Below are positions 32,701 to 39,507 of a stretch of 54,341 nucleotides of DNA, one piece after another. The stretch comes from a virus. The translations under genes and the position numbers were made by a program. The stretch covers positions 1-54,341 of IMG/VR virus record IMGVR_UViG_3300047509_000095. The stretch is one strand, 5' to 3'. The stretch's first letter is position 1. Each line of letters opens with the position of its first letter. A model generated the notes under the pieces. It worked only from the letters and a program-made list of their open reading frames with translations. It was not told the DNA's origin and did no database searches.

Positions 32701-32797
32701 TAAATTCCTGTGGGATTACAGCGAAGGCAACGTCGACCCGAAAGACTTGGCCGACTGGACGCAGGGCATGCTGCACGGAAAGTTGAAAGAAAAATGA
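26777..32797 (+). CDS. Giant internal virion/ejection protein (2006 aa) with HETGH motif
   Basis: Coupled to the previous gene by ATGA. The N-terminus repeats QxDxMFxNMDK twice. A Gly/Ala-rich hydrophobic stretch (about 195-265) could insert in a membrane. Residues 690-694 are HETGH, inside HSTLVHETGHLWLDEL, a zincin-like metalloprotease motif. Long helical and coiled-coil regions follow (about 820-1200). The C-terminal 500 residues (PMTMLKHATTAVSNSISELG, MFYSFFNHIYNRQRQ) resemble large polyvalent-protein domains of phage ejection proteins. It occupies the T7 gp16 position, so it should enter the cell with the DNA. The protease idea is inference. Confidence 0.85.
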   Translation: MSDQIDQMFANMDKPAADPAAAATVAPKQPDALDTMFQNMDKSSATVATNNLLQAQGTNPDAAARAQALSKQTGVPQPTVEADLPSYEQQQKLKDNVDALDQHPGLANFVANNPLAARMAQDDFDKLGVLEKAWDAIKSGTATAFLQNQMGRLGNVKQLGDAVGAATPGADSQIRTINEQLSKQPHLVGAFGAAQSFTGFLAGLIDNGIQGAIPGALAGGAAGAVVGAGATPELLGAGAIPGAVAGAPIGAAIGFNADMARVAAGNAYIKMGQMRGLDGQPISESGRQFGALFTGVATYAIGKYATAVEGALMGETADALAGRALQQAMTRPTFAAALVQLGKETAKGAAQGAGVMTAMEGSSIIGEEIGKAFSDGQFEHNPHEIVERLADAALNGAIMLGTMHGAMHGMGLYGDYRAAQRADGNAQMFQNLMEGSAGSKLRERDQQAFQEFMQHQTDGTPVENLYIEAAKVREFYQSMGIDPSLDNRASDPLFGFVKDMPQQLREAADTGGDVVIPSADYLTHLAGTPAADKLLPDLRVGANAMSVNEAKTYNQEAQTRLKAAADVAATPEASPTQGVFEDVKKQALAAGYPESEASMHAAIYASRYGARAERLGVDPMEAYKASNLTIKKGADRPDNGFNQPTGWDSVDGGGEKQLAPGASSKGVIQLGDSKAIIHIFSNADHSTLVHETGHLWLDELSKDALIDGAPQQLKDDMATVMKWFGTDTIGVEQHEQFARAVEAYFMEGKAPTSALARVFSRFKTWLTKIYQNAKALNTPINDEIRGVFDRLLATDDEIAQAKATQGLTPAFKDKVEAGMTTAEWKAYTGAIDRANQKAESVLLEKAMASIRRQRTTEYKAEFKAAQEAAAVKVDQRPDIQALNLLTKGVLPDGTVEEHAKLSRGDIVKLYGEKGVTDLPKNTTAVDGVHPDYVAELLGFNSGDELVKSLQALEQQHRTIKLQEGERRGIRQYLIDEEAKQQVQDKHGDLLDEVSMQQEALTAIHSDKQTELLALELRYLRRMGAQELVERGAGRKALTQAEQQAKWDAALADFNAKLDLAKKEGKAKDIIDGLKQKIADLQDTIKQAKAKESYVKGALHDSTAITRPMLDAVRAHVDTMLETKTVSDIGNYDKYTRDERKAAREVQDAILKKDWNAAAAAKQRQILANVLYVKAKAASDQIDMGKREMAYLASKKSFKNISQEYTNQLHDLIGRFGFDSGRGEELQRVKDGTLQEFVEKKSAEEGIELAVDQSLYNAAGGDVGKMTLAQFRALSLAVRSMREIGAGDKLIVVDGEKREFSQVKNQVVDAIRALGERKQSAYLNPDSAPLIERKANAIKAMARGVDAALTKKEALFDQIDLGDPNGIMNSAIFRKLKDAVHNRDLWSEDTAKDFKAAAEAAGKDWLKGLREFVPDDPALLDPATKRPIKIARKDMLGMMLNWGNQGNKDRLTKGYQWTEGAVSAFFDRNATKADWDFVQRVWDAYDKYKAPLDALQVRATGVGLDMVHAEAFDTPHGRYEGGYYPVVEDKSRSYRAEDNAGRNAQSMFTNSYARATTPHGNTISRIGGDRPISIDLDIAPWKIGQTIHDIAMREALMDADRLLSHPDVKSAMDDVFGPEYRKSLRPWLQTMANARNIDDAALGTWNRILSVARTNTVIVGIGFRPMTMLKHATTAVSNSISELGAKWMMVGTREFYGPGMAAKWDFIKSKSPDMAYRLKHYDQDVNGQYANLFKDSTYTKFQQKAQYFSHIGISYLDLGSAAPTWLGAYRKALSEGMADEDAVYSADKVVRNAHGGTGLTDRSAIQETKGAWSAATMFYSFFNHIYNRQRQIVIDAAHGVSDLKAGEYKSASRNFAGVLARSWYYVAVPAFIEAMAQSGGPNEDKEETWAGWAAKAITSEIPAGIPVLRDIAKAAIEGRDYEISPLARAVNTTIKGITDTYGAIMNDEPPKNAAQHIVEGAGYLSGLPTAAPFTAGKFLWDYSEGNVDPKDLADWTQGMLHGKLKEK

Positions 32798-32799
32798 GA

Positions 32800-32869
32800 A
32801 CTCAAGCGCAGCTGGTGAAGCCGCAAAGGTGCCTCCTCCCGGCGCTGTGGAGCCGGCTGTCGCTTGAGT
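32800..32869 (+). promoter_or_regulatory. Long imperfect hairpin before the tail fibre genes
   Basis: ACTCAAGCG (32800-32808) pairs with CGCTTGAGT (32861-32869). After one bulged T, CAGCTGGT pairs with GCCGGCTG using G-U pairs, giving about 17 bp. An inner hairpin GTGCC/GGCGC has a TCCTCCC loop. There is no T run after it, so it is not a usual terminator. The ATG of the next gene lies 13 bases downstream with its ribosome site just outside, which fits RNA processing or translation control. Confidence 0.6.
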
Positions 32870-32882
32870 ATTGGGGGGCGTC

Positions 32883-33764
32883 ATGGCTGTAGCCCCATCA
32901 ATCCAGAACGTGGCCGGCTACAACGAGCTGGTCGAATATATCGACATCAACGCGGCCACTGCGCGCTTGTCCGTTGTCGCCAACACGAGCGGCGCGACAA
33001 TCGCCAAGGGCAGCGTGGTCTACGTGACCGGCGCCTCGGTGTTCGTGCCCAGCGTCGCCAAAGCCAAGGCCAACGCCACGGCCACGATGCCGGGTTTCGG
33101 GATCATACCAGCCGACATCCTGAACGGTGCCACCGGCAACTGCCAATTTTCCGGGGTAATGGACAACCTGGACACTAGCGCGTTCAATGCCGGCGACCTG
33201 CTGTACGTAAGCGCGGCCACCGCCGGCGTGCTCACGGCAACCGCGCCGGCGCATCCGAACCTGAGCCAGCTGGTGGCGATCGTCACCAAGAAGGACGCGG
33301 CCACGGGCGCGCTGTTCGTGCTCCAGGGCGGGGCCGTGTACGGGCGTGAGGCTGGCACGTTGTCCGACACATTCAAGGTCGGCGCCGGCACGGCGGGCGC
33401 CAAGGCGGTGGCCTTCGTGAACGCGTTCACGGGCACGTTGTCCTGGACCCCGACAGCGGCGCGCGCGCTGGTCCTGCCAGACGCCAGCGACACGCTGATC
33501 GGCAAGGCCACCACGGATGTGCTGACCAACAAGACATTCGACTCGGCCGGTGCGGGCAACGCCCTGAAGATCAACGGTACAACAGTTCCCGCAGCTGGCG
33601 CCACTTCTGCGTCAAGTACCGCGCCGGCAGGGGGTGTGGGAACTGCGGCCGGTGGGTGGGACACGGCGGCGAACCGTGACGCGGCAATTGCTGCGATCAA
33701 CGCCTGCGCAGCAGCCATCACGAAGCTAAACACCATTGTTGTAAATGCCGGGCTCGGCACATAA
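32883..33764 (+). CDS. Tail fibre/structural protein, 293 aa
   Basis: Start at 32883 with GGGGGG upstream. The N-terminal half has a beta-barrel-like pattern (GSVVYVTGASVFVPSVAKAKANATATMPGFG, NAGDLLYVSAATAG), seen in phage fibre or head-fibre proteins with a T4-like knob. The middle TDVLTNKTFDSAGAGNALKINGT is the common fibre repeat, and the C-terminal 40 residues are Ala-rich helix. It directly precedes the tailspike, so it may be an adaptor or a second receptor protein. Confidence 0.75.
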   Translation: MAVAPSIQNVAGYNELVEYIDINAATARLSVVANTSGATIAKGSVVYVTGASVFVPSVAKAKANATATMPGFGIIPADILNGATGNCQFSGVMDNLDTSAFNAGDLLYVSAATAGVLTATAPAHPNLSQLVAIVTKKDAATGALFVLQGGAVYGREAGTLSDTFKVGAGTAGAKAVAFVNAFTGTLSWTPTAARALVLPDASDTLIGKATTDVLTNKTFDSAGAGNALKINGTTVPAAGATSASSTAPAGGVGTAAGGWDTAANRDAAIAAINACAAAITKLNTIVVNAGLGT

Positions 33765-33774
33765 GGAGAACACC

Positions 33775-35925
33775 ATGGCATCGTCTACCATCGCCCGCCG
33801 TCTCGGGCTCACCGGCAACCGTGGGTGCAAGGCGCCAGTGCGCGCGGCCACATCGGCCAATATCACGCTGTCCGGTGAGCAGACAACGGGCGGCGTGGCC
33901 CTTGTCGATCGCGACCGCTGCTTGGTGTGGCAGCAAACTGACGGCACGCAGAACGGTATCTACGACGTATCCACGGGCGCCTGGACCCGCAGCATTGACG
34001 CGGATGGCACGCAGGACTGGTCGACGGGCACGATCGGCATCATCACGGCCGGTACGTACATCGACCAATTCTGGTTCTTGACCACGACTGGGTCTATCGT
34101 CCCAGGCACAACGTCGCTTGCTTTCCAAGTCGGCATCCCGCAGTTGCCAGTGCTGGCCGCGCAGACGGGGGCCGGGCTCATTGGCTTCATCAGCGCACTC
34201 GCCGGCGCGATCCCGACGACTGTACAGGCCGAGATGCGGACGCGGCTCACGGTCACACAATTTGGCGCCGATCCAACAGGTGCGACCGACTCAAGCGCCG
34301 CGGTTGCGGCGGCGATCGCGGCGATGCCCAACCCCTGCGCGCTCGTGTTCCCCTACGGGACGTACCGGCTAAACTCTGGCATATCGGTGCCGTACGCTGG
34401 CGTGAACGGCTCTGGCAAGACGCTGATCTTTGAAGGCTGCACGCTGCAGGCTGGCGCGGACAACGTAAAGTTGCTCCACTGGTCCGACTCGCGCGGCTCG
34501 GCGATCGGCAGCGTCAAGTTCACCACCGGCGGGTACGCTGGTGTGTCCGGGTTCCGCTTGTCGCCGACAAACGAGGCGAGTACGACGGTTCTGGAAAATC
34601 AGAACTTCAACAAGTTCGGCGCAGAGATGGAGTTCATCGGCCTGGCCGAGGGAATCGTCACGCAAACCGGCCCCCGCGTTTTGGGCGCTGACTCCGGGTG
34701 CTACTTCAATATGTTCTCGGGCGGCTTGGTGTTCGGCAGCTGTGACCGCTGCATCTGGTTCAGGGATGGCAGCTTGGGGCCGAACTCCGGGCAGAACTCG
34801 AACATGTTCACGGGCGGCATATCACTGAACGGGTCCATCAACACCGGCATCGAGATCGACGCCGGCGGCGGGAATCTTTTCATCGCGCCGCGCTTTGAAA
34901 ATATCACGAACGGCGCCACGCCAAACGCTACGCCGATTGCGTTGTACGTGTCCGACACCATGGCGAACGGGAACGCGAACCCGGACAACACCTTCATCAA
35001 TCCGCACTGGGAAAACTGCACGATCAACGCGACTATCAACAACCCCGACACGCGGATAGTCAACGTCAGCGATTCCGACCTGTTGAACTCGAATGGGCAG
35101 ATCACAGCCTTTACAGACCAATATCGGCAGGCCGTGCCTTCAAAGGGGAACATGGTAAATTCGATCCTGAATACCGTAACGTCGGTGACGACTATTCGCG
35201 GGTTGTGGTTGTTCGACGAGTACGGGGCCTCGTCCGAGATCGTCGACCGCAGCACGAAGGGGCACAGCCTGTTTCTCCGTGATGCGTCCCTTGTCGCGCA
35301 AGCAGCCCGGCTTTGGGGTCCGCGTATTTCTGGTGAAGCATTCTGCCTCACCTACGGCGACGAATCTCACCTGTGGGACGTGGCAAGCCACGCCGACTTC
35401 AACTTCGGCGATGGCGCCACCGACTCGGCGTTCTCGATCGTAACGCTGATCTACCCGACATTGGCCTCATCCTGCGAGATCGTGTCAAAAGACGACATCA
35501 CGACGGCTTCGACCAAGCGGCAGTACGCAACATCGGTTGAGACCAACGGCAGCATGTCGTTCTTCTTGTTCGACGATTCGGCCGGTGCTTACATCGCTCG
35601 GACCGCGCCGGGCGGGTCGATCACGGCCAACGCCGTGCACCTCGTCACGACCACGTACGACGGCGCAGGCCTAGCTGCCGGGATGAAGATCTACGTCGAT
35701 TCGTCCCAGGTGGACAACACCACCTTGACGGCGGGCGTCTACACGGCGATGGAAGCGAAGACTGCCAAAGTGGCCGGGTACCGTACATCGACGGCGGGCG
35801 TCCCCGAACGATTTTTCAAGGGGCGTTTGTTCCTGACCATGATCATCGGCGCTGAACTGACGGCCAGTCAGGTGCGCCAACTTTCCTACCTCCTGCGCTC
35901 GTATGCTGGCGCAGCCCTTTCCTAA
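33775..35925 (+). CDS. Tailspike with beta-helix and LamG-like C-terminal domain
   Basis: 716 residues from the ATG with AAGGAGAA before it. After a 170-residue N-terminal attachment part comes VTQFGADPTGATDSSAAVAAAI, the usual start of pectate-lyase-like right-handed beta-helix tailspikes. Repeated coil-like segments (GSNIFSGG-type, NGSINTGIEIDAGGGNLFIAP) follow. The last 240 residues (FSIVTLIYP, ATSVETNGSMSFFLFDD, HLVTTTYDGAGLAAGMKIYVD) read as a concanavalin/LamG-like sugar-binding domain. It should bind and perhaps cut a host surface polysaccharide. No catalytic residues can be named from sequence. Confidence 0.85.
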   Translation: MASSTIARRLGLTGNRGCKAPVRAATSANITLSGEQTTGGVALVDRDRCLVWQQTDGTQNGIYDVSTGAWTRSIDADGTQDWSTGTIGIITAGTYIDQFWFLTTTGSIVPGTTSLAFQVGIPQLPVLAAQTGAGLIGFISALAGAIPTTVQAEMRTRLTVTQFGADPTGATDSSAAVAAAIAAMPNPCALVFPYGTYRLNSGISVPYAGVNGSGKTLIFEGCTLQAGADNVKLLHWSDSRGSAIGSVKFTTGGYAGVSGFRLSPTNEASTTVLENQNFNKFGAEMEFIGLAEGIVTQTGPRVLGADSGCYFNMFSGGLVFGSCDRCIWFRDGSLGPNSGQNSNMFTGGISLNGSINTGIEIDAGGGNLFIAPRFENITNGATPNATPIALYVSDTMANGNANPDNTFINPHWENCTINATINNPDTRIVNVSDSDLLNSNGQITAFTDQYRQAVPSKGNMVNSILNTVTSVTTIRGLWLFDEYGASSEIVDRSTKGHSLFLRDASLVAQAARLWGPRISGEAFCLTYGDESHLWDVASHADFNFGDGATDSAFSIVTLIYPTLASSCEIVSKDDITTASTKRQYATSVETNGSMSFFLFDDSAGAYIARTAPGGSITANAVHLVTTTYDGAGLAAGMKIYVDSSQVDNTTLTAGVYTAMEAKTAKVAGYRTSTAGVPERFFKGRLFLTMIIGAELTASQVRQLSYLLRSYAGAALS

Positions 35926-35937
35926 AGGCAGAACGAC

Positions 35938-36264
35938 ATGAGCGAACAAGAAAAACCCTTGGCGCGCCGGGATCAGCCGGCGGAGTGGCACGACTATGTA
36001 GCCGACAAACTGCGCGCGCAAGAGGAGCGCATGGACGCCCACGAAGTGGCGTTGCAGGCGAACACCGAAGCGACAAAAGCGGCGGCGCAGGCGACAGCGC
36101 GTGTCGAGGCCAACACCGCCGGGATCGTTGACATGCTCAACTCGTGGGAGGGCGCCATGAAGACTATCGCGTCAATCGGCAAGTTCCTGCGTCCGATCAC
36201 TTACATCATCGCCTTCTGCACGGCAGCTGCCGGGTTGTGGGCAAAATACAGGGGGCACGAATGA
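35938..36264 (+). CDS. Putative holin
   Basis: 108 residues: charged N-terminus, coiled-coil-like Ala/Thr-rich helix (about 25-65) and one hydrophobic segment at about 82-103 (FLRPITYIIAFCTAAAGLW), with a short charged tail. This is the layout of single-TM holins encoded directly before endolysins. It overlaps the endolysin start by four bases. A tail-associated membrane protein is the alternative. Confidence 0.72.
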   Translation: MSEQEKPLARRDQPAEWHDYVADKLRAQEERMDAHEVALQANTEATKAAAQATARVEANTAGIVDMLNSWEGAMKTIASIGKFLRPITYIIAFCTAAAGLWAKYRGHE

Positions 36265-36803
36265 TAACCATAGAGCAGCTCAAAGCGATCATGCCGGGGG
36301 GTTCCACCCGCGCGGCGCGGTTCATAGATCCCCTCAACAAGGCTATGGTGAAGTTCGACATCGACACCGTGCCGCGCATGGCGTCCTTCCTGGCCCAGAT
36401 CGCGCATGAAAGTGGCCAGCTGCTCTACGTGCAGGAGCTGGCGAGCGGCGACGCCTATGAGAACCGCAAGGACTTGGGCAACACGCATCCAGGCGACGGG
36501 CGCATGTTCCGCGGACGCGGCCTGATCCAGATCACCGGGCGGGGGGACAACCAAGCGTGCGCGGACTTCTTCAAGATGAACCTGCTCGACTTCCTGGCCT
36601 GGGTCATCCAGGACGAAGGCGCCGCGATGGCCAGTGGGTGGTGGTGGTACAAGCACAACGCGAACTTGGTTGCCGATACCGGCGACGAGCTGGCAGTAAG
36701 CCGGTTAGTCAACTGCGGCTCGGCACATTCGAAGTGCACGCCGAATGGCTTGGACAAGCGACTCGCTTTCAAAGCGGTCGCGCTGCGCGTGCTAGGGGGT
36801 TGA
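36261..36803 (+). CDS. GH19 endolysin
   Basis: 180 residues from the ATG overlapping the holin stop. FLAQIAHESGQLLYVQEL carries the two catalytic glutamates of GH19 chitinase-like lysozymes (E50 and E59). GDGRMFRGRGLIQITGRGDNQ is the second conserved block. No signal peptide is visible, so the holin should release it. GH19 phage endolysins cut the peptidoglycan glycan chain. Confidence 0.92.
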   Translation: MITIEQLKAIMPGGSTRAARFIDPLNKAMVKFDIDTVPRMASFLAQIAHESGQLLYVQELASGDAYENRKDLGNTHPGDGRMFRGRGLIQITGRGDNQACADFFKMNLLDFLAWVIQDEGAAMASGWWWYKHNANLVADTGDELAVSRLVNCGSAHSKCTPNGLDKRLAFKAVALRVLGG

Positions 36804-36804
36804 T

Positions 36805-37158
36805 ATGGGACTTATCAGACATCTCATCGACGCGGCCAAGGGCAAGCACCCGCTGGCGTCGGCGCGCTCAGGGCACTGGCCGGCGGCGCGCAAGGGGCAC
36901 CTCGCGACGCACCCTTGCTGCGCCGTGTGCGGCGGTACGGCCAAGTTGGAAGTGCATCATATCCGGCCGTTTCACTTACACCCCGAACTGGAGCTCGATC
37001 CCGCGAACTTCGTCACGTTGTGCGAGGCGAACAAGGGCGGCATCAACTGCCACTTGGCCGTGGGGCACCTCGGCAGTTTCAAGAGCTTCAACACCACAGT
37101 GAAGGCTGACGCGATCGCGTGGCTGCTGAAAATTAAAAATCGACCATCTGGAGAATAA
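36805..37158 (+). CDS. HNH endonuclease in the lysis cassette
   Basis: 117 residues. CCAVCGGTAKLEVHHIRPFH holds the first Cys pair and HH of the HNH fold; LDPANFVTLCE with NCHLAVGHLG completes the N and H positions and second zinc half. It lies between endolysin and lipoprotein genes. A role in packaging-linked nicking is known for some HNH proteins near terminases, but here it may be a free-standing homing-type nuclease. Confidence 0.85.
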   Translation: MGLIRHLIDAAKGKHPLASARSGHWPAARKGHLATHPCCAVCGGTAKLEVHHIRPFHLHPELELDPANFVTLCEANKGGINCHLAVGHLGSFKSFNTTVKADAIAWLLKIKNRPSGE

Positions 37159-37159
37159 C

Positions 37160-37420
37160 GTGAAAAAATCCCTTTTGATTATCGCTTTACTGGCGCTGAC
37201 CGGCTGCTCGACTGTCATGACCGGCTATGAGGCAACGGCCGTTGACGCGATCAAGCGCGCCGACGACCAGCGCCTCGGGCTGCAAGTCATCGGCATCTGC
37301 TCGACGCCATACAGCGCCGTGCTGCGCAACCCGCAGGTGATTCCGGGTGTCGAGGCACTGTGCCTGCACGGCGCCAACACGGCGCCGGCTGCGCTGTTCG
37401 ATGGTGTGAGGCCCAAGTGA
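37160..37420 (+). CDS. Small lipoprotein, possible spanin-like
   Basis: 86 residues from a GTG with GGAG nearby. MKKSLLIIALLALTGC is a lipoprotein signal with LTGC lipobox, so the mature protein starts at Cys16 and is lipid anchored. The remaining 71 residues include two more Cys and DAIKRADDQRLGLQ. Location after holin and endolysin suggests a lysis role such as outer-membrane spanin, but no inner-membrane partner with overlapping frame is evident. A superinfection-exclusion lipoprotein is another possibility. Confidence 0.75.
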   Translation: MKKSLLIIALLALTGCSTVMTGYEATAVDAIKRADDQRLGLQVIGICSTPYSAVLRNPQVIPGVEALCLHGANTAPAALFDGVRPK

Positions 37421-38019
37421 TCTCGCCCGCCGTCTGCGCGCAACTGAGCGCTGATATCTACGGGGGCAAGGACTTCGGCAAGATGTGGACAATCGGTGGC
37501 GTGGTGATCGGCCTGAAGCGCGTCGACGGCTTCGATGTGCTGGCGCTGCGCGGCTCGCTGACGGTCGAGGACTGGATGCGCGATTTTGAAGTGCTGCCGG
37601 TGTGGCACTCGGGTTTGGGCTTTGTGCACGGCGGGTTCTTGGAGGACATGGACGAGGTGTACGCCACGGTGTCCGCCGTGGTCGGCCCGAACGTCGTCAC
37701 GACGGGGCACAGCCTTGGTGGCGCGCGTGCGCGTATCTTGGCGGCGATGTTTGCCGTGGCGGGCAAGCCGGTGTCGATGGTCTGCGTGTTCGGGTCGCCC
37801 AAGCCGGGATTCGAGAACCTGGCCCGCGTGATCCAGAAAAGCGGCACGGTGCACCTGTCGTACCGCAACCGGCGCGACGTGGTGCCACTGGTGCCGATGG
37901 CGCCGTGGTGGGCGCATCCGGAAGACTGGACAGTATGCGACGCGGCCCCGAGCGCTGACAATCTGGAAGCGCTGCGGGACCACTCGTCGGCGCTCTACGT
38001 CCAGGCGCTCAACAAGTAG
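37417..38019 (+). CDS. Class 3 lipase-like esterase
   Basis: 200 residues from the GTG overlapping the lipoprotein stop. TTGHSLGGARAR holds the nucleophile elbow GHSLGG (S99). VFGSPKPGFENLA, YRNRRDVVPLVP (likely catalytic Asp) and the C-terminal DHSSALY (likely His) complete the Lipase_3 pattern. An alpha/beta-hydrolase in a lysis cassette may act on membrane lipids at lysis, comparable in idea to LysB of mycobacteriophages. No signal peptide is seen. The last 25 bases overlap the convergent gene at 37995. Confidence 0.85.
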   Translation: MISPAVCAQLSADIYGGKDFGKMWTIGGVVIGLKRVDGFDVLALRGSLTVEDWMRDFEVLPVWHSGLGFVHGGFLEDMDEVYATVSAVVGPNVVTTGHSLGGARARILAAMFAVAGKPVSMVCVFGSPKPGFENLARVIQKSGTVHLSYRNRRDVVPLVPMAPWWAHPEDWTVCDAAPSADNLEALRDHSSALYVQALNK

Positions 38020-38117
38020 AGAATGAACCCAAGGGCACAGACAGCGGCCACGATCCAGTTATCGACGGCGTTGTCCTCGGGTGTTTGCTGCCACTCGGCG
38101 GGGTCTTCGGGGATCAT
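37995..38117 (-). CDS. 40-aa single-TM protein
   Basis: The ATG overlaps the stop of the upstream leftward gene (ATGA at 38117-38114). It reads MIPEDPAEWQQTPEDNAVDN followed by a membrane segment WIVAAVCALGFILYLLSAW. Its 3' end overlaps the lipase gene on the other strand by 25 bases. Small acidic-N-terminus membrane proteins of this type are common in phages. Function unknown. Confidence 0.7.
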   Translation of the reverse strand: MIPEDPAEWQQTPEDNAVDNWIVAAVCALGFILYLLSAWT

Positions 38118-38380
38118 GTCGCACTACCTTTCAGGGCGTGGATATTAGCGGCGAAGTCATGCAACCATTGCGCCGATGTTTTAATGTATCCGCACTCGTC
38201 ACACGAAGCCGTGCCGCCTTCGGGGAAGGCATCTTCGATTTGGTCGAACGTTAGTGGCGCATGCGCTAGGTACAGAGGGGTATCGTAAAAGCAGGTTTGC
38301 TCGGTATTCGCTGACCGCAGATATCCACGCGTGCGCATTCCTTTTAAATCTTCGGCGTTGACCCACATAACGGCTTCCAT
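38114..38380 (-). CDS. Hypothetical 88-aa protein
   Basis: Start at 38380, where GGAGG precedes the ATG and the upstream stop overlaps (TGATG). The sequence MWVNAEDLKGMRTRGYLRS, then FDQIEDAFPEGG and CDECGYIKTSAQW, has one Cys pair and no membrane segment. I do not recognise it. It belongs to the chain of coupled leftward genes. Confidence 0.72.
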   Translation of the reverse strand: MEAVMWVNAEDLKGMRTRGYLRSANTEQTCFYDTPLYLAHAPLTFDQIEDAFPEGGTASCDECGYIKTSAQWLHDFAANIHALKGSAT

Positions 38381-38928
38381 CAAAACCTCCGTTGTAATTG
38401 CAACCCGATAGCAGCTGGTGTCGCGTGCCGTTCCCACTTCCCGCCGTCCGGGTCGTAACGCACGCTGCCCTTGATCGGCGGCAGGAACAGCAGCTGCGCA
38501 CCCCAGTCACGGCCAGACCAGCGCATCACGCCACCAGCAGCTGCGAACGCGTGCCCGTTGCGCATCGTCGCGTAGCCGTCGAGCGCGCCCGCTACCAGAC
38601 CGACATCGGCGCCCAGCACATGCACCGGCGTGTAACCCAGCATCGCGTACCGGCTGGGCGTGCCCAAGGAATTATTGTACCGGCCCGCCATCACGAACAG
38701 CTCGCCCCAGCGGCGCTCGACGCCAAGGCCGAAGTTGTTGCGGTTGTAGGACTGCTCGGCGTTGATGTGCACGCTGGTCGTGCTCACGTCGAGCCAGTTC
38801 TCGGCTGCGCGCGCGGGGGAACAAGCGAGCAAACCCATAAATACCAGAACGGAGGTGACCGCTACAGCGGCCCCCGAAGTAAGGAGAACTATGGCCGCCC
38901 AACTCCAAAATTTATCGAACTTAATCAT
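38380..38928 (-). CDS. Exported outer-membrane beta-barrel-like protein
   Basis: 182 residues from the ATG at 38928 (GGAG six bases upstream; a GTG at 38931 is worse placed). A hydrophobic N-terminal segment (WAAIVLLTSGAAVAVTSVLVFMGLLA) followed by SPARAAEN looks like a long signal or anchor with an AxA site. The rest alternates in beta fashion (YNRNNFGLGVERRWGELFVMAGRYNNS), ending QLQRRF, with terminal Phe as in outer-membrane barrels. It resembles small phage barrels of the PagL/PagP-like size class. A role in altering host lipid A or blocking superinfection is possible. Confidence 0.7.
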   Translation of the reverse strand: MIKFDKFWSWAAIVLLTSGAAVAVTSVLVFMGLLACSPARAAENWLDVSTTSVHINAEQSYNRNNFGLGVERRWGELFVMAGRYNNSLGTPSRYAMLGYTPVHVLGADVGLVAGALDGYATMRNGHAFAAAGGVMRWSGRDWGAQLLFLPPIKGSVRYDPDGGKWERHATPAAIGLQLQRRF

Positions 38929-39116
38929 CACGCTCTCCAGTAAATGTGCTCGGGGTTCGAGTCGATCGACTTGATCGCCTCGTTGATACGCGCCAGCGTA
39001 CAGCCGGCTTGCTTCATGGTTTCCTGTTCCAGTGCGGCGATGTTGTCGCTGCCCGGTGCGAGGGCGTCGAATATGCGCAGGATCTCAACGTCGCGCAGTT
39101 GCAGTTCGCGGGTCAT
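38928..39116 (-). CDS. Hypothetical 62-aa helical protein
   Basis: Start at the ATG with GGAGG seven bases upstream; the ATG at 39131 has none. The product is helical (RDVEILRIFDALA, AALEQETMKQAGCTLARINEAIKSID). Its stop overlaps the downstream barrel gene. No family recognised. Confidence 0.68.
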   Translation of the reverse strand: MTRELQLRDVEILRIFDALAPGSDNIAALEQETMKQAGCTLARINEAIKSIDSNPEHIYWRA

Positions 39117-39301
39117 GATGTTTGCCTCCATTTATCCAGCAACAGTTCTTTTTCGGTACGCTCGATCAGCCGGATATCGCGGATGGTGTCTTTGCGCCAG
39201 TACGGGAGCGCCTTTTCATACTGCTCCACAGTGCTGTAGGTCATCGTGTCTTCCCACCCGCCGAACACATTTTTAATTTGGAGGATCAACTTGGCGCTCA
39301 T
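39113..39301 (-). CDS. Hypothetical 62-aa protein
   Basis: Begins at 39301 with AAGGTG upstream and overlaps its neighbours at both ends. The product is charged (VEQYEKALPYWRKDTIRDIRLIERTEKELLLDKW), likely mixed helix. An upstream in-frame extension is Arg-rich and lies in the neighbouring gene. Function unknown. Confidence 0.66.
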   Translation of the reverse strand: MSAKLILQIKNVFGGWEDTMTYSTVEQYEKALPYWRKDTIRDIRLIERTEKELLLDKWRQTS

Positions 39302-39507
39302 GGGAAGCACCTTGGCGATCCGCCGCAGTAGGAATTTTCTGGATCGTATTCTTCTGGCTCGCACCTGATCTCGTAATCGCCGCCGCAGCACCCGCATATA
39401 CCCCACCAGTCCCCACGGACGCCGAGATACAGGCCTTCATAGTCGATCTCATCGTCGACCGGTGCTACTGGCGCCTGGTCCGCCATCCATCGTCCGAAGT
39501 CTTTCAT
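39298..39507 (-). CDS. Zinc-ribbon-like protein, tandem paralogue 2
   Basis: 69 residues from the ATG overlapping the upstream stop. GDWWGICGCCGGDYEIRCE and YDPENSYCGGSPRCFP align along their length with WWARCRACGAAYELWFDHAKFDPALSYCGRTPECMP in the adjacent gene, except for gaps near the N-terminus. Paired cysteines suggest zinc binding. The two genes arose by tandem duplication and diverged. Target unknown. Confidence 0.74.
   Translation of the reverse strand: MKDFGRWMADQAPVAPVDDEIDYEGLYLGVRGDWWGICGCCGGDYEIRCEPEEYDPENSYCGGSPRCFP

Noticed and set aside
32800-32869. HDV-like or other self-cleaving ribozyme
   Set aside because: Part of the sequence recalls the HDV P3/P1 region, but no matching upstream P1 strand or P2 pairing can be formed.
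32794-32892. 32-codon frame overlapping the giant protein stop
   Set aside because: It is explained by the hairpin 32800-32869; the product has no sensible features and its stop lies inside the next gene.
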